This document shows, piece by piece, positions 1 through 11,600 of a DNA stretch of 64,000 nucleotides (position 1 is its first letter; each line of letters starts with the position of its first letter). The notes beneath the pieces were generated by a model that did no database searches, was not told the origin of the DNA, and saw nothing but the letters and a program-made list of their open reading frames with translations. Position numbers and translations under genes: made by a program. This DNA is from Pelomyxa schiedti (taxonomy: Eukaryota; Evosea; Pelobiontida; Pelomyxidae), in the NCBI GenBank assembly GCA_020536535.1, contig JAHLWZ010000636.1:1-64000 (forward strand), in the 5' to 3' direction.

Positions 1-6
1 CCTGTC

Positions 7-47
<41 letters not shown>

Positions 48-431
48 ACCCCGCCCGCGTCCCCATTTCCCCCCTCCGCCTCCTCCCCCGCCACCACTTC
101 TTCGGCGGCCTCCTCCTCCTCTTCCCCCTCGCCACCCGCCTCCAGGCTGCTGCTCTTGGTATCGCTGGCCTCGCCCGTTGCTATCGATGTTGTTGGGACC
201 CCGAGGCGCTGCAGCTGTGGTGCCCGAGATGTTGGGCGAAGAAGGCGTGGAGGTAGTAGATACAGCTACAACCGCAGGCCTCGCCGTCGCGGGAGCTGCA
301 GCGGTGGCACTCGGTGTCGAGGAAGACACGTCGCTGACTGAGAGAGTTGCCGACCCTATGGGCACCGCTGGGTCCGCGCTGTCCTCCTTCGTGCGAGCCC
401 TCTTCGCTTGTGGCTCCTCTGCTTCCGACAT
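1..431 (-). CDS. N-terminus of RGG/Gly-Ala-rich, probably RNA-binding protein (partial)
   Basis: A minus-strand frame opens at an ATG at 431 and stays open to the left edge of the window, so the gene is cut off. The first residues read MSEAEEPQAKRARTKED, with a short basic KRARTK stretch that could act as a nuclear localisation signal. A Ser/Thr/Ala/Pro-rich linker follows, then a Gly/Arg-rich block with GGWRGGRGGGG and RRRSGGGG, then a Gly-Ala dipeptide run encoded by a (CTCCTG)n tract. RGG/GAR blocks are typical of hnRNP-like or nucleolar RNA-binding proteins; that role is inference because no folded domain lies inside the window. The ATG is the first in frame and sits just inside a short divergent promoter shared with the gene at 621. 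Confidence 0.6.
11..46. repeat. (CTCCTG)n hexamer tract coding Gly-Ala repeats
   Basis: Six perfect copies of a 6-bp unit. Read on the minus strand they encode alternating Ala and Gly in the partial RGG/GA protein, so the repeat is coding and prone to length change. Confidence 0.85.
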
Positions 432-620
432 CAGAACGAAACAGTTCGGAACCAAGTTGGAGCCTTACGACTCTGAGAGAATGGATTGTGCAAAGCGCTG
501 TACTCAGTGGCACAGCTTTCATTTTTGTTCCGTAGTTGATACCGAGCTGGCGACGAGACTCCACCCATCCGTTCCGTTCTTGGGTTTTTTTTGTTTTCGC
601 GAACAACGACACACAGCCGT
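432..620. promoter_or_regulatory. Divergent intergenic promoter region
   Basis: This 189-bp gap separates the start codons of two divergent genes (431 minus, 621 plus), so it should hold both promoters and 5' UTRs. It contains CCAACTTG in minus-gene orientation at 453-460, an element that recurs upstream of other minus-strand starts in this window. No TATA box is obvious. Confidence 0.5.
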
Positions 621-2804
621 ATGTACCAGCAAGTTCCAAGAGTTGTGGAGCCCTGCCCCAGACCGTACGACAGCAGGTTCTACTACTCCACTACTACCAC
701 TTCGTCGTCGTCCCCCTCCTTCCGCCGTCAGCACCCTGACGGGGGCTACGCAGCCAACAACGTAGACAGTGTGGCCTCCCTCCTCGGCGGTGGCCCCTCT
801 CCTTCCCCCATGGCGCCCCGCGGCGGCGACGTCCTCGTCCACCGCCGTGCCACCAGGCTTGGCCCGCCGTCCGGCAGCCCCCCAATGTCTTCGCCCCCGC
901 CGCCCCAGACGCCAACAAGGACACCCTTCGCCGAGACCACTGCAAATGGCAGCGGCGGCGGCTACGACTACGACGGCAACGACGCCGACAACGGGCCTCA
1001 GGGGGGAACCGCGGAGAGGAACTACGGGAACAGCTCTGGGAACTACGACCCCGGCGCCAGCGACGCCGTGATGCCGTTCCCGCACCGCGGCGGCGGCGCC
1101 AACTCCCGCAGCTTCACCGTGGCCGCCGACGCCTTCGACGACGACGGCGACGGCAACGACTACAGCCCGCCGCCGCCGCCAACACCACCCGCAAAGGCGG
1201 CGCCCAAGCCCGCCGCCAACCCCAGATCGACGCCGACGGGCCAACGCGCGCCCCCCAAGCCCAACGCCCTCAGGGAATCCGCGGCTAGGCCGCCGGCAAA
1301 GGCTCAGCCCGGCACCCCCACCACCCCCACCGCCGCCCGCCGGCCTGCCGCCGCGGCCACGCCGGTGAGGACCGCCACGCTCCCGCGGCCCCGCGTGTCT
1401 GTGTCGCGCACTTCCGCCTCGTCGGCGAGCACACCGCAGGGGGCCTCCTCGCGGGTCTCGTCGCCGGCCGCCTCGCGGGCGCCTTCTTCGCAGCAGCCTC
1501 GCACACAGCCCAGCACTCCGCCGTCGCGCCCCGCTGCAATCCGCAGGACACCATCGGCAGCGCGCTCGGCGCCCCCGTCGCCGTCACCCTCTCGCCCCGG
1601 CACACGGCTGCAGAGTGCCGCTGTTGCGGCATCACCGCATGCGTTAAATGCAGGAGGCACTTGTAAAACACCCTCTGGTCACACTTCTTCATCTCTTGCA
1701 CGGGCTCGGAATGTGAAAGTGGAAGCTCCACCTCCACAGAGTAAACCTAGGGTCTCGGCACCACCATTTGTAACTTGTTCTGTAAGACTCTATTCTGGCT
1801 ACTATCTTGGTATTTACCTGTTTCCCAGATGTGTGGTAGGCCGTATGGCTCAAATTCCATCGCCATCCATCAAAAACAATGCATGAAAAAGCGGGCTTTG
1901 TCGGCACCAAATCAGCAAGTTACAGATGCTCCTGTTCTTTGTTTGGGCCACAATGACATTCAGTACACTCCAATAAACAATACATTCACCAATATATGCT
2001 GAAAGATAAGTCGTATATGCTTAATTCATACAATTAGGTGTATTCCTCAAGCTGAACGCCCCATCCCTCGCTCGGGAAATTTAAATTTTGATGTAGCATG
2101 GAATGAATCAAGTGTACCGACGTCATTGCCACCATCACACCGACAAGGCCAGTCTCCAATATTCTCAGCTTCTTCCATGGTGCCTTCTCCCTTTCCCTTT
2201 GTGGTATCTCTAACAGTGATACTTTTAATTGCAGACCACCTTGCCTCGCAGAATCACATCAAACACAACAAGGCTTCCCTTTGAGAATTCCAATGTAAAT
2301 CAATCAGAGGATAGAGTGGAATGCCGGTAAATCCACATGTTGGATGACAACTTTCTAAGATGCCAACCCTCAGGTTTTGTCAGAGGAAATTCAGTTCAGA
2401 TAGAATAGAAAAACATGAAAGTGTCTGCCCGTCAAATGTAAAATCAAGGAAACAGTTTGACTCTGCCAAAATGAGAGCAAAAGTACATTGTCCACTTAGA
2501 CAACATTTCTGAAACTCCACTTTAGGGCACGGACATAGAACAATTGGCAAAGCAAAAGGGCCGTGTGCAAAATGTACCACCCCCACTCAAACCAAAGATA
2601 TCAAAATGGCGACTCCAACACGAAGAACTGCAACAAGCAATTAGAATGGCAAGGATGGCCACCGTAAATGAAAGCCAGCCAAGAAACAAATCACACACGT
2701 CTGTTATGCAAGCACGACAACCACCAGCACCCATGCTGACTTCCGCAGAACTTCACCCGGAGTATGAACAATGGTACCCTATTTCCCCTTCTTTTGGTGC
2801 GTAA
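621..2804 (+). CDS. ZC2HC1-family C2HC zinc-finger protein
   Basis: Two C2HC fingers of the ZC2HC1 (formerly FAM164) type appear after splicing. Finger one spans the first intron (1782-1828): CSMCGRPYGSNSIAIHQKQC. Finger two, also across an intron, reads ECRFCQRKFSSDRIEKHESVC and is followed by KQFDSAKMRAKGTDIE, closely matching the family signature (KRKVFDSSRQRAEGTDI in animals), then KISKWRLQHEELQQAIR, matching the family's conserved C-terminal helix. The N-terminal 390 residues are low complexity, rich in Pro, Ser, Thr and Ala. I place four or five introns with consistent phase. ATG 621 is preferred because the upstream frame opens only with TTG. Molecular role is unknown; in animals the family is poorly characterised. 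Family assignment is firm; exact exon borders less so. Confidence 0.8.
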
Positions 2805-3140
2805 GACTGATTTGCATCTGACTTGCTACCCCGTAGTCCATACTGCCGCCGGCGTTTCAGCCCCATAGCAGCCGAGCGGCACATTCCCAAATGTATATTC
2901 CGGAACTTCCCCACTCCTTTCTAAACTCCATAAAGGTAGAGATATTATACACAAGCCCAAACCACCACCAGCTTCTGTACCACGACGGCGGTATTAAGCC
3001 TGAACCCTCAACGTCGTGTATTCACCAAATGACCACCCTCCTTTCATACCAAATTCGTAAATAAAACAACTGTAAAATAGCCCAAAGTTTTTTTTTTCCT
3101 CACACACCCACCATTCATTCAAACATTGGCAATCCCTCCC
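2805..3140. other. Intergenic, convergent 3' regions
   Basis: No convincing coding signal. The stretch lies between the 3' ends of two convergent genes and contains AATAAA-like sequence near 3060 and a T-run near 3090, consistent with transcript ends. Confidence 0.5.
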
Positions 3141-3548
3141 TCAATAATATCCACCAAAGGGATACTGTGGGTAATACGCAGGAGGCTGCATAGGCCAGAA
3201 CGGCGGGGGGCCGTGATAATGGTGGTGAGGATGGTGGGGGTGCTTGTGGTGCTTATGGTGCTTCATCATGTGGTGGTGCCAAGGGTGCCCCCACGGCGGG
3301 AAGCAGTGCGGGGGAGGGGGAGGAGGCGGAGGCGGCGGAGGGGGAGCCGCGAAGCTGGGGCCGTAGCCGTAGCCGTAGCAGCCCATGCCACCGACCCAGG
3401 GCGAGGGGGGCATGGTGGGGTAGTAATTGGCGGCCCCCATTGGGGGGTACTGCGGGGGGTACCACATTGCCTGCGGAACAGGGGGCGGAGGGGGATGGGG
3501 GCAAAAGGCGCCGGGCCAGCACCCTTGTGGTTGGTATCCTGGGTACAT
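3141..3548 (-). CDS. Pro/Gly/Tyr/His-rich low-complexity small protein
   Basis: A single uninterrupted 135-codon frame starts at ATG 3548. It begins MYPGYQPQGCWPGAF, continues with PPPP runs and YYP/GYGYG patches, then has a block of 12 prolines, a His-rich block (HHHMMKHHKHHKHPHHPHHH) and ends QYPFGGYY. Repeated P-G-Y units resemble annexin/synexin-type N-terminal tails and other Gly/Pro/Tyr-rich disordered proteins; the His cluster could bind metal. There is no folded domain and no signal peptide. The frame could be chance in a GC-rich strand, but amino-acid use is much more structured on this strand than on the opposite one, and an ATG and stop frame it cleanly. Confidence 0.5.
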   Translation of the reverse strand: MYPGYQPQGCWPGAFCPHPPPPPVPQAMWYPPQYPPMGAANYYPTMPPSPWVGGMGCYGYGYGPSFAAPPPPPPPPPPPPHCFPPWGHPWHHHMMKHHKHHKHPHHPHHHYHGPPPFWPMQPPAYYPQYPFGGYY

Positions 3549-3716
3549 AATGACTTGTCACTGCCAAGCAATACTTTGGTTTGGTTGGAACGTTAACAAC
3601 GGCTTTTTTTGTTTTGTTTGTGCGTGGCAGGGAAAAATTTGATCACAACTCGGCACAGTTCGTGTGGTTTTTCTTGAAAATTCCAAATTCCATTGGAAAG
3701 TTGTCATGAAACTTGG

Positions 3717-4592
3717 TTAGAGGAGGTCACCCTTGATGGCGTTGAAGATAGTGGTGCCCATAAGTTTGTACCCAGCTTCAGAGAGGTGTACGCCGTCATT
3801 GGCCCAGTTGGCAGGGGACCCACCAAAAGATGGATACGGGATGTAATTGTCCAAATGGATCACTTGGAATCCCGCAGCATTGCACTGCTCAATAATGCGC
3901 TGGTTGAATAGCTCCCTTTTTGCTGTTAAGATGTAAGCAAACTGGAGGTATTACAATGAGAGAAACAAGAACCTCGTTGTGATTGGTTCAACTTCTCATT
4001 CCCTTTTTGCAGTAGTGTCATGAAGTAGCATCTCCCTCCATGGAGCCGAACATAGTTTCTAAGGTCATTAACTATTACTTTAAGGTCCTCTATAGCAGTA
4101 AGACTGAGCCAGAGTAGTGGAGCTCAAGCACACCATGCATTGAATCATCAGAGGCATAGGCCATATCATTGGCGCCTCCCAAAACAATCCACACAATAGG
4201 AAGGTTTAACTGAGCTCCCCAATGCATGATTTGCAACAATCTAATCCTTATCTCAGCCAGCCTCTCACCAGAAACCCCTGGTAATTTAAGTGAGGTCCCA
4301 CTGAACGAAAAATGGAGTGCACATCCACAAGTGATGACAGCGAATTAAGTTGTCAAAGTACGGAACCGTGGTTTTCCACAATAAACTGTTGTGCAGGAGC
4401 AGACTGGGAGTTCAACAAATTGCTCAACGTGAGGGTGTAGGGTCTCATCGTTGACACATTCACCCACCCCTCCGTGAGGCTATCCCCTACACATTCAACG
4501 TAAGTTTCGTGTTTTGCTGCTGTCATTTTATCTATCCTCGAAAGATTTTCGTCTTGGTCACTGGGACAGGCCACCCGGAGGTTAACAGTCAT
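3717..4592 (-). CDS. SGNH/GDSL-family hydrolase
   Basis: Four exons rejoin into a short SGNH hydrolase. Block I reads VECVGDSLTEGW and holds the nucleophile Ser. Block III, GGANDMAYASDD, supplies the oxyanion Asn. Block V is NDGVHLSEAGYKLMG, with the catalytic Asp-x-x-His pair shown as DGVH. The order and spacing fit lysophospholipase/esterase-like members of the clan. The start is ATG 4592 with no signal peptide, so the enzyme is probably cytosolic; the substrate cannot be told. Three short introns are phase-consistent (for example the one ending before GVSGERLAEI). Stop is at 3717. The gene is convergent with the low-complexity gene and divergent from the RhoGEF gene 124 bp away. Confidence 0.85.
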
Positions 4593-4715
4593 GTGACGTT
4601 AACCTTGTGAAACGCTCGTACCTCGGGGAAAGGAGTCCCTCAGGCAATCTGGCAGAGGATGTTTCCATGAAGGAGTTGAAGTTCAGAAAAATTGCATGGT
4701 ACACAGGTGCTGGTG

Positions 4716-7111
4716 ATGGCATCAGGAGTTAGTGTCACAGTGGTACAATCACCCACCTCCAGCGGCAGGCCGCCAGTTATCCCCCCTAGGCAGCAGCAGA
4801 ACCAGCACGCGCCCCCAGGGTCTGTCCCACCTCCCCCGCCGCCAGGGCGTCCTTCCCCCGCCACCCCGCACGCCACCCCTGCTGTTGTTCCCCCGCCTCC
4901 CCCTCGGCGCCCGCCGCCCCCGCCCAAGCAACTGCAGCAACAGCAGCGAGCGCCTCCCCCTCCTGCTGTTGCAGTTGCTTCTGCCTCTGCCTCTGCTTCT
5001 GCTTCTACTTCTACTTCTTCCACTGCTAGTGGTACTACTGTAAAATCAAATAATGGTGCGGCTGCAACAGCAAATGTAAATCGAGGAGCAAACACTCTGG
5101 CAAGGGTACCCAGCCCTCCCGTTTGTGGTACTAGTGCCTCACCAACATCTCACTGCCGGGAGCCTAATGGACAGGTTTTTTTTTTTAGATGTTTATTGGG
5201 AGTGTGTTTCATTGCTAATTATTTTTATAAGTTGGATGAAAGACTGGAAAAAATCGTTGTCGATTACATTGTGACAGAGAGGGAGTATGTCAAGTGGCTG
5301 GAAGTTATCGTAGAAGTAGGTTACCATTTTACCACACATTAGCTCAGAACTTCTTGAAGGTGTTCTTGGAGCCAATGAAAGCACTCCAGGCCTTTACTCC
5401 TGAAGTTATTAATAACTTGTTTGCAAACATCCCACAGTTGCTCCAGGTTCTTAAACATTTCAGAATTAACTGAGAGGCTATCTTACAAAACAATAGATTC
5501 ATCGTGATTTCATTGCTTCCATGGAAACAAGCAATACATTGGATGCTGAATTAGACACATTCACACAACTGGTGTTCTTCCTCATTCCTTTAGTGCTTTC
5601 TTATTAATTTCATTTCATTAGGTGTCAAAGATGGACTTGTACATCCCTTATGCATCAAATTTCCAGACATGCACAAATTCTATGGAAGACCTTAAGAAGC
5701 TTCCAGCATTCAAGACTTTTTGGAAGGTATTTTATTTTTCGCTTGCTGCCCCTTATTGTCACTTTCTAGCGCCAACTTGAAAACCCAAGATGTAAATCTC
5801 TGGATGGTTTAAGTTTATTCAGTATGCCTATGCAAAGGGTTCCGCGTATACATCGTGCACTTGAAGTTAGTATTATTCCCGAAAAATGTCCTTCTAAGTC
5901 ATTGCAGGAAATGGTTAGGACCGTTGATGTGTCTCATCCCTCCTATACACGGATGGATTCTATTCTGTCCATTATAAAAGTATGAATTGTAAATTTTTTT
6001 GTGTTAAAAATCCTAAATAAAACAAGCTAGGCTGTAGCCATGCAGATTGAAGAGGCTCTTAATGCAAGGGAAAATATGGATAAAATTCGCTCTGTTCAGA
6101 CCAGGATGAAAACTCAACTCTCTGGTTTCAATGTACATTACGTCGTCTAGCCTTGAATTTTCACTAGCAATTTTCTCCAGCTCATTGAACCACACCGAAA
6201 ATTTTTACGTGAAGGTCTTCTACAAAAAGTTTGCCGAAAGGCCAATAAACCTAGAACTTTTTTCCTGTTTAATGATTTGCTGTTGTATGGAAGCTTTACA
6301 TCAGGAGGTTCAATTCCGTTCTTTTTATTTTTCTGAGTGTCCTGCAGGATTTTTACTCCATCGAGTGGTACCACTAGACACTGCCCAAGTCAGTGATGTA
6401 GCTGAAGCCAAGTTCCCAAATGCATTTTCAGTGAGAACTGTTTTGTGCCTTCTCCCTGTAATATAGAACAAAATCAGATATCCTCTGCAAACAAGTCGTT
6501 TATTGTAATTTGCAGCTCACCAGAAGAAAAGCAGCAATGGGTGACGGATATCAATGATTCCATCACCCAAGTTAAAACGTAGAATATCCAACTCCAAATT
6601 AACTTGAGAAACCAGATAAAAACGCGCCGCACAACCTTGAGTCGTGTACAAAGGGATGCCTCTGGAAGACTCGTAGCTGTAAGTTCCAATGTAATTGATT
6701 CCAAACCTGCTTTCGTTTCTCCAGTGTGGCAGGTATTAATCACGTTCACTCACAACATTCTAACCTTGTTGAAGCCAAATCAGCAAGCTCCATCCTGTAC
6801 TATTTGCCGTGTAGATTTCACAGTTTTGAACAGAAGAGTATGTGATAGGTTTCCCTCCCAAAGTAGCCAACTAACATGTACTCCTTAAAAAACACAAGCA
6901 CCACTGCCGATTATGCGGTATGTGAACAAATAAACAGCATCCACCAGTGCCTAAACAACACACAGGAAAAGTTATTTGCGGCAACTGCTCAGGCCAGCAG
7001 CTCCTTTTACCCTCCTCACCCCAGAGGCAAAGAGTATGCGACCGCTGCTACGAAGTCAACACACAACCCCGAACACCTTCTCCCCCTTCTTCATCATCCT
7101 CAGACCACTGA
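4716..7111 (+). CDS. RhoGEF-PH-FYVE protein (FGD-like)
   Basis: After splicing about a dozen introns the protein runs: a Pro-rich N-terminus (PPPPPPGRPSP, PPPPPRRPPPPP), a DH (RhoGEF) domain starting IVTEREYVKWLEVIVE with the conserved helix SMPMQRVPRIHRALE, a PH domain (PRTFFLFNDLLLYGS ... SPEEKQQWVTDI) and a FYVE finger (CTICRVDFTVLNRRHHCRLCG ... VCDRCYEV). The FYVE signature RRHHCR is intact, so PI3P binding on endosomes is expected. The DH domain should activate a Rho/Rac-type GTPase. Domain order equals the FGD family, whose members link phosphoinositides to actin. ATG 4716 is the first in frame. One intron, 5320-5342, appears to be only 23 nt. A stop at 7109-7111 ends the frame soon after the FYVE domain. 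Confidence 0.88.
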
Positions 7112-7158
7112 CCCCCCTAACTGTTCACCGAAATCCCGGATATCCAAAAGCCTTGCTG

Positions 7159-7752
7159 ATGGGCAACCAACCGCCAACAACAACAACAACAACCACCAAC
7201 ACTAGCACAAGCACCGACGCACCCTATGTTCCCAATACCAAGGTAATAGAAAAGACACGAAACTCTCTGCGCAAAGAATCCGAGCTCCTCTCGTGGCTGG
7301 AGCAAAGCTGCCTCTCACACGCGTCCTCGTGCTCTGTGTCGGCTGCGTCGTCCTCAGTACCACCTTCGTCATCGAACTCGGAGGCCGAGCCCTCAGCCCC
7401 AGCCCCAGCCCCAGCCTCCGACTCCACAAACGCAAGTCAAAAAGCAATCAAGTGCTCATGTTGCGCCAGGACCAATTTTATTTGTGTCGGACGTGGGACG
7501 CCCCCAGTGAGGGACGAAGTAAACAGCATGTTGAATGGTGATGTGGTGTTGCTGATGGAACCTAGCACTGTTCCAATAAGATGCCCAATGGCTATGGGGA
7601 TAGAGGACGCCCTCACTCTCGCTGAGCTGTGCCGTGCTCAGTCTGAGATACAGAACCGAGAGGTGATCAAACACAATTCAAAAACAAAAACCCGAAACCA
7701 CAGAAAACACAACTCAATTGCTGCTACCAATAACAGCCTCAACTCTGGCTGA
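7159..7752 (+). CDS. Unrecognised protein, Ser/Thr-rich N-terminus with Cys motif
   Basis: An open frame of about 198 codons starts MGNQPPTTTTTTT, passes through a Ser/Ala/Pro-rich linker, and reaches IKCSCCARTNFICVGRG followed by a more ordered tail (DVVLLMEPSTVPIRCPMAMG, ALTLAELCRAQSEIQNREVI). I do not recognise a family. It begins 48 bp after the FYVE gene stop in another frame. It could be a separate small gene, or extra exons of a neighbour; I found no phase-consistent intron joining it to the FYVE exon. The Thr run comes from an (ACA)n-like tract. Confidence 0.4.
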   Translation: MGNQPPTTTTTTTNTSTSTDAPYVPNTKVIEKTRNSLRKESELLSWLEQSCLSHASSCSVSAASSSVPPSSSNSEAEPSAPAPAPASDSTNASQKAIKCSCCARTNFICVGRGTPPVRDEVNSMLNGDVVLLMEPSTVPIRCPMAMGIEDALTLAELCRAQSEIQNREVIKHNSKTKTRNHRKHNSIAATNNSLNSG

Positions 7753-7873
7753 ATGAAGCTTCATTAATCCTAGAATCACTTATTATGCTACAGTTAGGGT
7801 AGGAGGGATAAACGTGACTGACTTACTAGGCTCTGTGGTTCGGATTTGCCCCAAAAAGTGATGTTCCTTCTGA

Positions 7874-8571
7874 GCTGCTTCGTGGAGCACATATCTGGAA
7901 ATTTTCGCCCCTTATACGGAAGGTTTCGTATATAGTGCACAATCATTTAGCGTGGGAATTATCTCCCCTAGCTCGCATTCGGCACTAACAGCCTTCAAGT
8001 TTGCAGCAAAAATACAAGAGGACACTACTGTGAACGGAGTAAAGCACTCTTCTCTGCAACTGCCCAGAGGGGAAAAGGTTTCACTCATTGTAGCCAATTT
8101 CGGCAGCCAGATTAGACTCTGTGTTTTAAAGTGCAACGGTACGACTCTTCTCCGGTTCTGTGTATGGCCACACAAAGTATTAATTCCTCATTTTTTTTTT
8201 TTTCGAGACCTAACTTTTTTGTATCGCATGGACAGGTTTTGGTTGTTAATTCTGTTGTTCCGCAAAACACTGACGATGCTGTCCCTCCAGGCATGTCATT
8301 CCTTGAAACAAGTGATTCATCAGAGTTTGTCATCAGCAGTTCCGGTTTTTCCGGCTTTTCTTCTCTTCTTTCCCAAACCGCATTATTATCTAACATGACA
8401 TCAGGCACCCTAGATACGTCAACGCACACATGTGGAATTAGCGGACTTGTGGAACTAGAAATATGGTCGGCAATGGTTGTTGGACACACAATACACATGT
8501 GCTGGACACCTCCAGATACAGTTGGCCCACAGTCACAAGAAGTAACTCTCAGCTTATATCTGACTTCATAA
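7874..8571 (+). CDS. Unrecognised beta-rich protein, 5' end unresolved
   Basis: Two exons join in phase across the 59-nt intron 8177-8235 (GTATTA...GACAG, with a long T-run before the acceptor). Exon one ends ...CVWPHK and contains GEKVSLIVANFGSQIRLCVL; exon two begins VLVVNSVVPQNTDDAVPPG and ends LEIWSAMVVGHTIHMCW...TLSLYLTS. Alternating hydrophobic residues suggest a beta-sandwich. No ATG lies in frame before an upstream TGA at 7871, so one or more short 5' exons must lie upstream, perhaps starting near 7780. No family recognised. Confidence 0.4.
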
Positions 8572-8684
8572 ATTGTGAAAAAAACCTACTCTACGGCCAC
8601 GTCCCACACCCCCACCTTTGGTGTATTTTGTGGAAAAAGAAGAAAAACTAGTAACAATTTTTAAAAATAAACAAGAAAATTGAA

Positions 8685-11600
8685 ATGTCTCGGACTGCCA
8701 AAACAGATGACAGCGAGGACGCGGACGGCTTCGTCCTAGTGAGCCCATCCGCCCCTGCCCCGTCCGCCTCGCGCTCGACCACAACACCCCCCTCGTCCAC
8801 GAGCTCAGCAGCAGCAACAACAGCTCACTCCCCCGCGTCGTCGCCGTCGCACTCGCCCACGAGCTCGCCCGTGGACGACGACTGCAGCGTGCACCTGCAC
8901 CCCACCAGGCTCCAGCACCAGCACCAGCGGCTCCTGCAGCGCCAAGGCTGCGGTGGCGGGGAGGGGGACGGCGGCGGGGGCCCCGCGGCGGTGGTGGAGG
9001 AGGGCGTGATGGATTACCTCAGCCACGTGCTGGTGGAGCTCGCGAGCCAGCGGCCCCAGCTGCCCGACACCCCGTCGACCAGCAGGCGCAAGCGGCAGGC
9101 CCTGCGGAAGAACAGCGGGGGCGTGTCGTCGCCCATCGTGCAGCACCAGCAGGCCCACGGGCACGGGCCCCTGCTGTCGACTCCCGGCGGGAGCGGGGGC
9201 AGGGGAGGAGGAGGAGGAGGGGGGCACCCTTTGGCTAGGCAGACGGCCTCGTCGGCGTGTGAGGAGGAGAGGGCCGCGGCCTTTGTTCTTGAGCTTAATG
9301 CCGTAAATTATGAGAGGCTCAAGGCAGGAGCCCTGAATAGTGGTGGCTCGGCTCCGTTTGTAATTTCCCTTATTGGGGGTATGCATATACTGTTGGTAGC
9401 TCCACCCTGTCTTGACTTTACTTGATTCTTTTTTCCCCCATTTTTGTGTTGTTTCAATGCTTGTGACGGGGTTATAACCAGTTATTATGACCAGATACAC
9501 ATGCAGGCAAGACTACACTGGTGAAGCCGCTTCTCCTTGAACAATATGACTTACTTGCACACATTCTGCAAGGCAGTACTCACTCACAGAAGAATTTCAG
9601 TGGTACTTCAGCAAATGTCTGCACTTATAGGTTCTTCCCTTCCTGTGTAGGCTATTTTCTTCTGCCCACAATTTTTAGGTCAACACCCAATGTGGACACA
9701 GGAAAAGTCGTGGAATCCCCTGTAGTATATGGCATCTCCTCTTTCTTTTGTTTTTCTTTTTACCATTGATTTCAGTTTGGGATTTTGAAGGATCGAATGC
9801 AGTGGGAGTTCCTTCCATTGTGTGACCTATTTCACCTTTGCTTTTCCGGACTTACTTAACGTAGCTTCAAAAATCAATGGAGGCTCTAGTCCCACCAAAA
9901 GTACAATCGGCTCTACAGTCTCAACTGCAGAGCAGCTCCATTGAAAGACGGAGTGCTGTCAATAAGCTCCTTCCTATGCTGGCGTATTTCATGAGTGACA
10001 TGGTTGTATTTATTGACAACACCACATTTGACAACACCAAGTTCGCAGAAAAGATAAAAAATTTTGTTTCTGGTACTCTTCAATTCATTCAAAGTGTCTT
10101 CTAATGATTTTTTCCTACAGCTACCGGAGGAATTGCAGATAAAGTATGTCATGAGGGGATTGTATCCAGCTCCTAAAGGTCTTTAGGTGTTTGATCCAAC
10201 ACTCATTGTCATCAGCAACAAATGTGCTTTGAAAGGTCAATCTGCTGGAATTTGGGACATAGAGAAATGCACCAAGAAATTTATGGATTCTGAGCAAGTA
10301 CATTTCAATTGCGCTACAAACTATTCTAACAGAAGATAAGTCTTTTGGCCTTGCTAATCTCCATCAATCAGTCCATTGCATTTGCTTGCCAGACTGGTTA
10401 GCATGTCTCATAAGTTCATTTTGTTTTTCATTTCATGAAAGGAATGCCTCTGACTTGCAAATGGTGAATGGGAGATTAGTTGCTAGTCCTGTTGGTGCCA
10501 CAAAATATGCAGAGCAAATTAGTGCTCTTCAGTCTTTAGTTAAAAAGGCACTACAGAAGCGTATGATTGGTATTTTATCTTGGCATTGCTTTATTCTTTT
10601 TAACCCTGTATAGAAAGGATCGAGATGGGGCTTCACATCTCTGAGAGAACCTGGCTTGAAGTATACAGTCACTTAACCACATTCGACTAACTCCTTTCTA
10701 AGATCCTGAAGCTCACTATTGAGGACTTCCCCAGTAGTATTGAAGTGAAAGAGCACACAAAGAGTCTCACTTGGTCCTCTAAATTTTATTCCATAGTGAC
10801 CTCACCTGGGAGTGAGGAAGTTTTATCTGTGTGAGTTTTCTCCTCCATAGCCAAATACCTCTGATGAGAGTAGCACCTTGCTTTTTTCCCAGCTTTTGGA
10901 GATTATCAATAGCCCCAATATGTCAAGTGAGGAGTACTTCTCCAAGTTTATGCTTTGCAGGGAAACGGCATTTGTTTCTTTAGCAGGTACTTCGCCAACA
11001 TAGAATCATAACTGAGTTTCCCAAGTGAAAATTGCTCTTCGAATAAAACAAAGTGGGTTGAGTTCAGTTCAGACCCCAGACCACTTAACGGTTTCTTAAT
11101 TGAAGTAAACAATACACTTGCAATACAATAGGAAATAGAATACTTACTCAACACTAAAGACAGGGGCACCCATTTACCAAGTGAAAACTCAGTGGGTATG
11201 TATGCTGAGGGAGCTGGCCGAAAATATTGAAGACCTGCGACCATGTTGTGCTAATTACCCTCAGCTTTCCAGTGACAACATAGTTGTGCAACTCAGGTAA
11301 GTTTTCTCTCTCACTTTGTAGCCAACCAAGCCATAGGTGCACGCAAACCAAACGTTGGCACATGCAAAACCATCGTAACCCAAATGTGATGGATGGACCT
11401 GAAGTGGGTACCGTGACGCGGCTGTTCTACAAACTAGTATCATTTTTGGGGATAGGTTTTCCTCTTGTGTGGACTGGAAAATTTCAGCCTGATGACAATT
11501 TATCTCTCCAAGTTGAAGAGGACCTCTTCACACAAAGGGTCATAGCTTTTCTTGAGGTTCTGTCGTTTCGCTTGCTGCTCGGTTTAACTTCATTCCCAGA

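Noticed and set aside
519-1244. 241-codon minus-strand ORF opposite the ZC2HC1 first exon
   Set aside because: Valine/Arg/Gly-biased shadow of a GC-rich exon; the plus strand frame continues in phase into two C2HC fingers.
7111-7752. Extending the FYVE gene into the Thr-rich ORF at 7159
   Set aside because: The best candidate intron (ending in a pyrimidine-rich CCTCAG at 7102) leads into a third frame that stops at once; no phase-consistent join found.
8805-9500. 231-codon minus-strand ORF
   Set aside because: Shadow of the GC-rich first exon of the GBP-like gene; Arg/Ala-rich with no domain.
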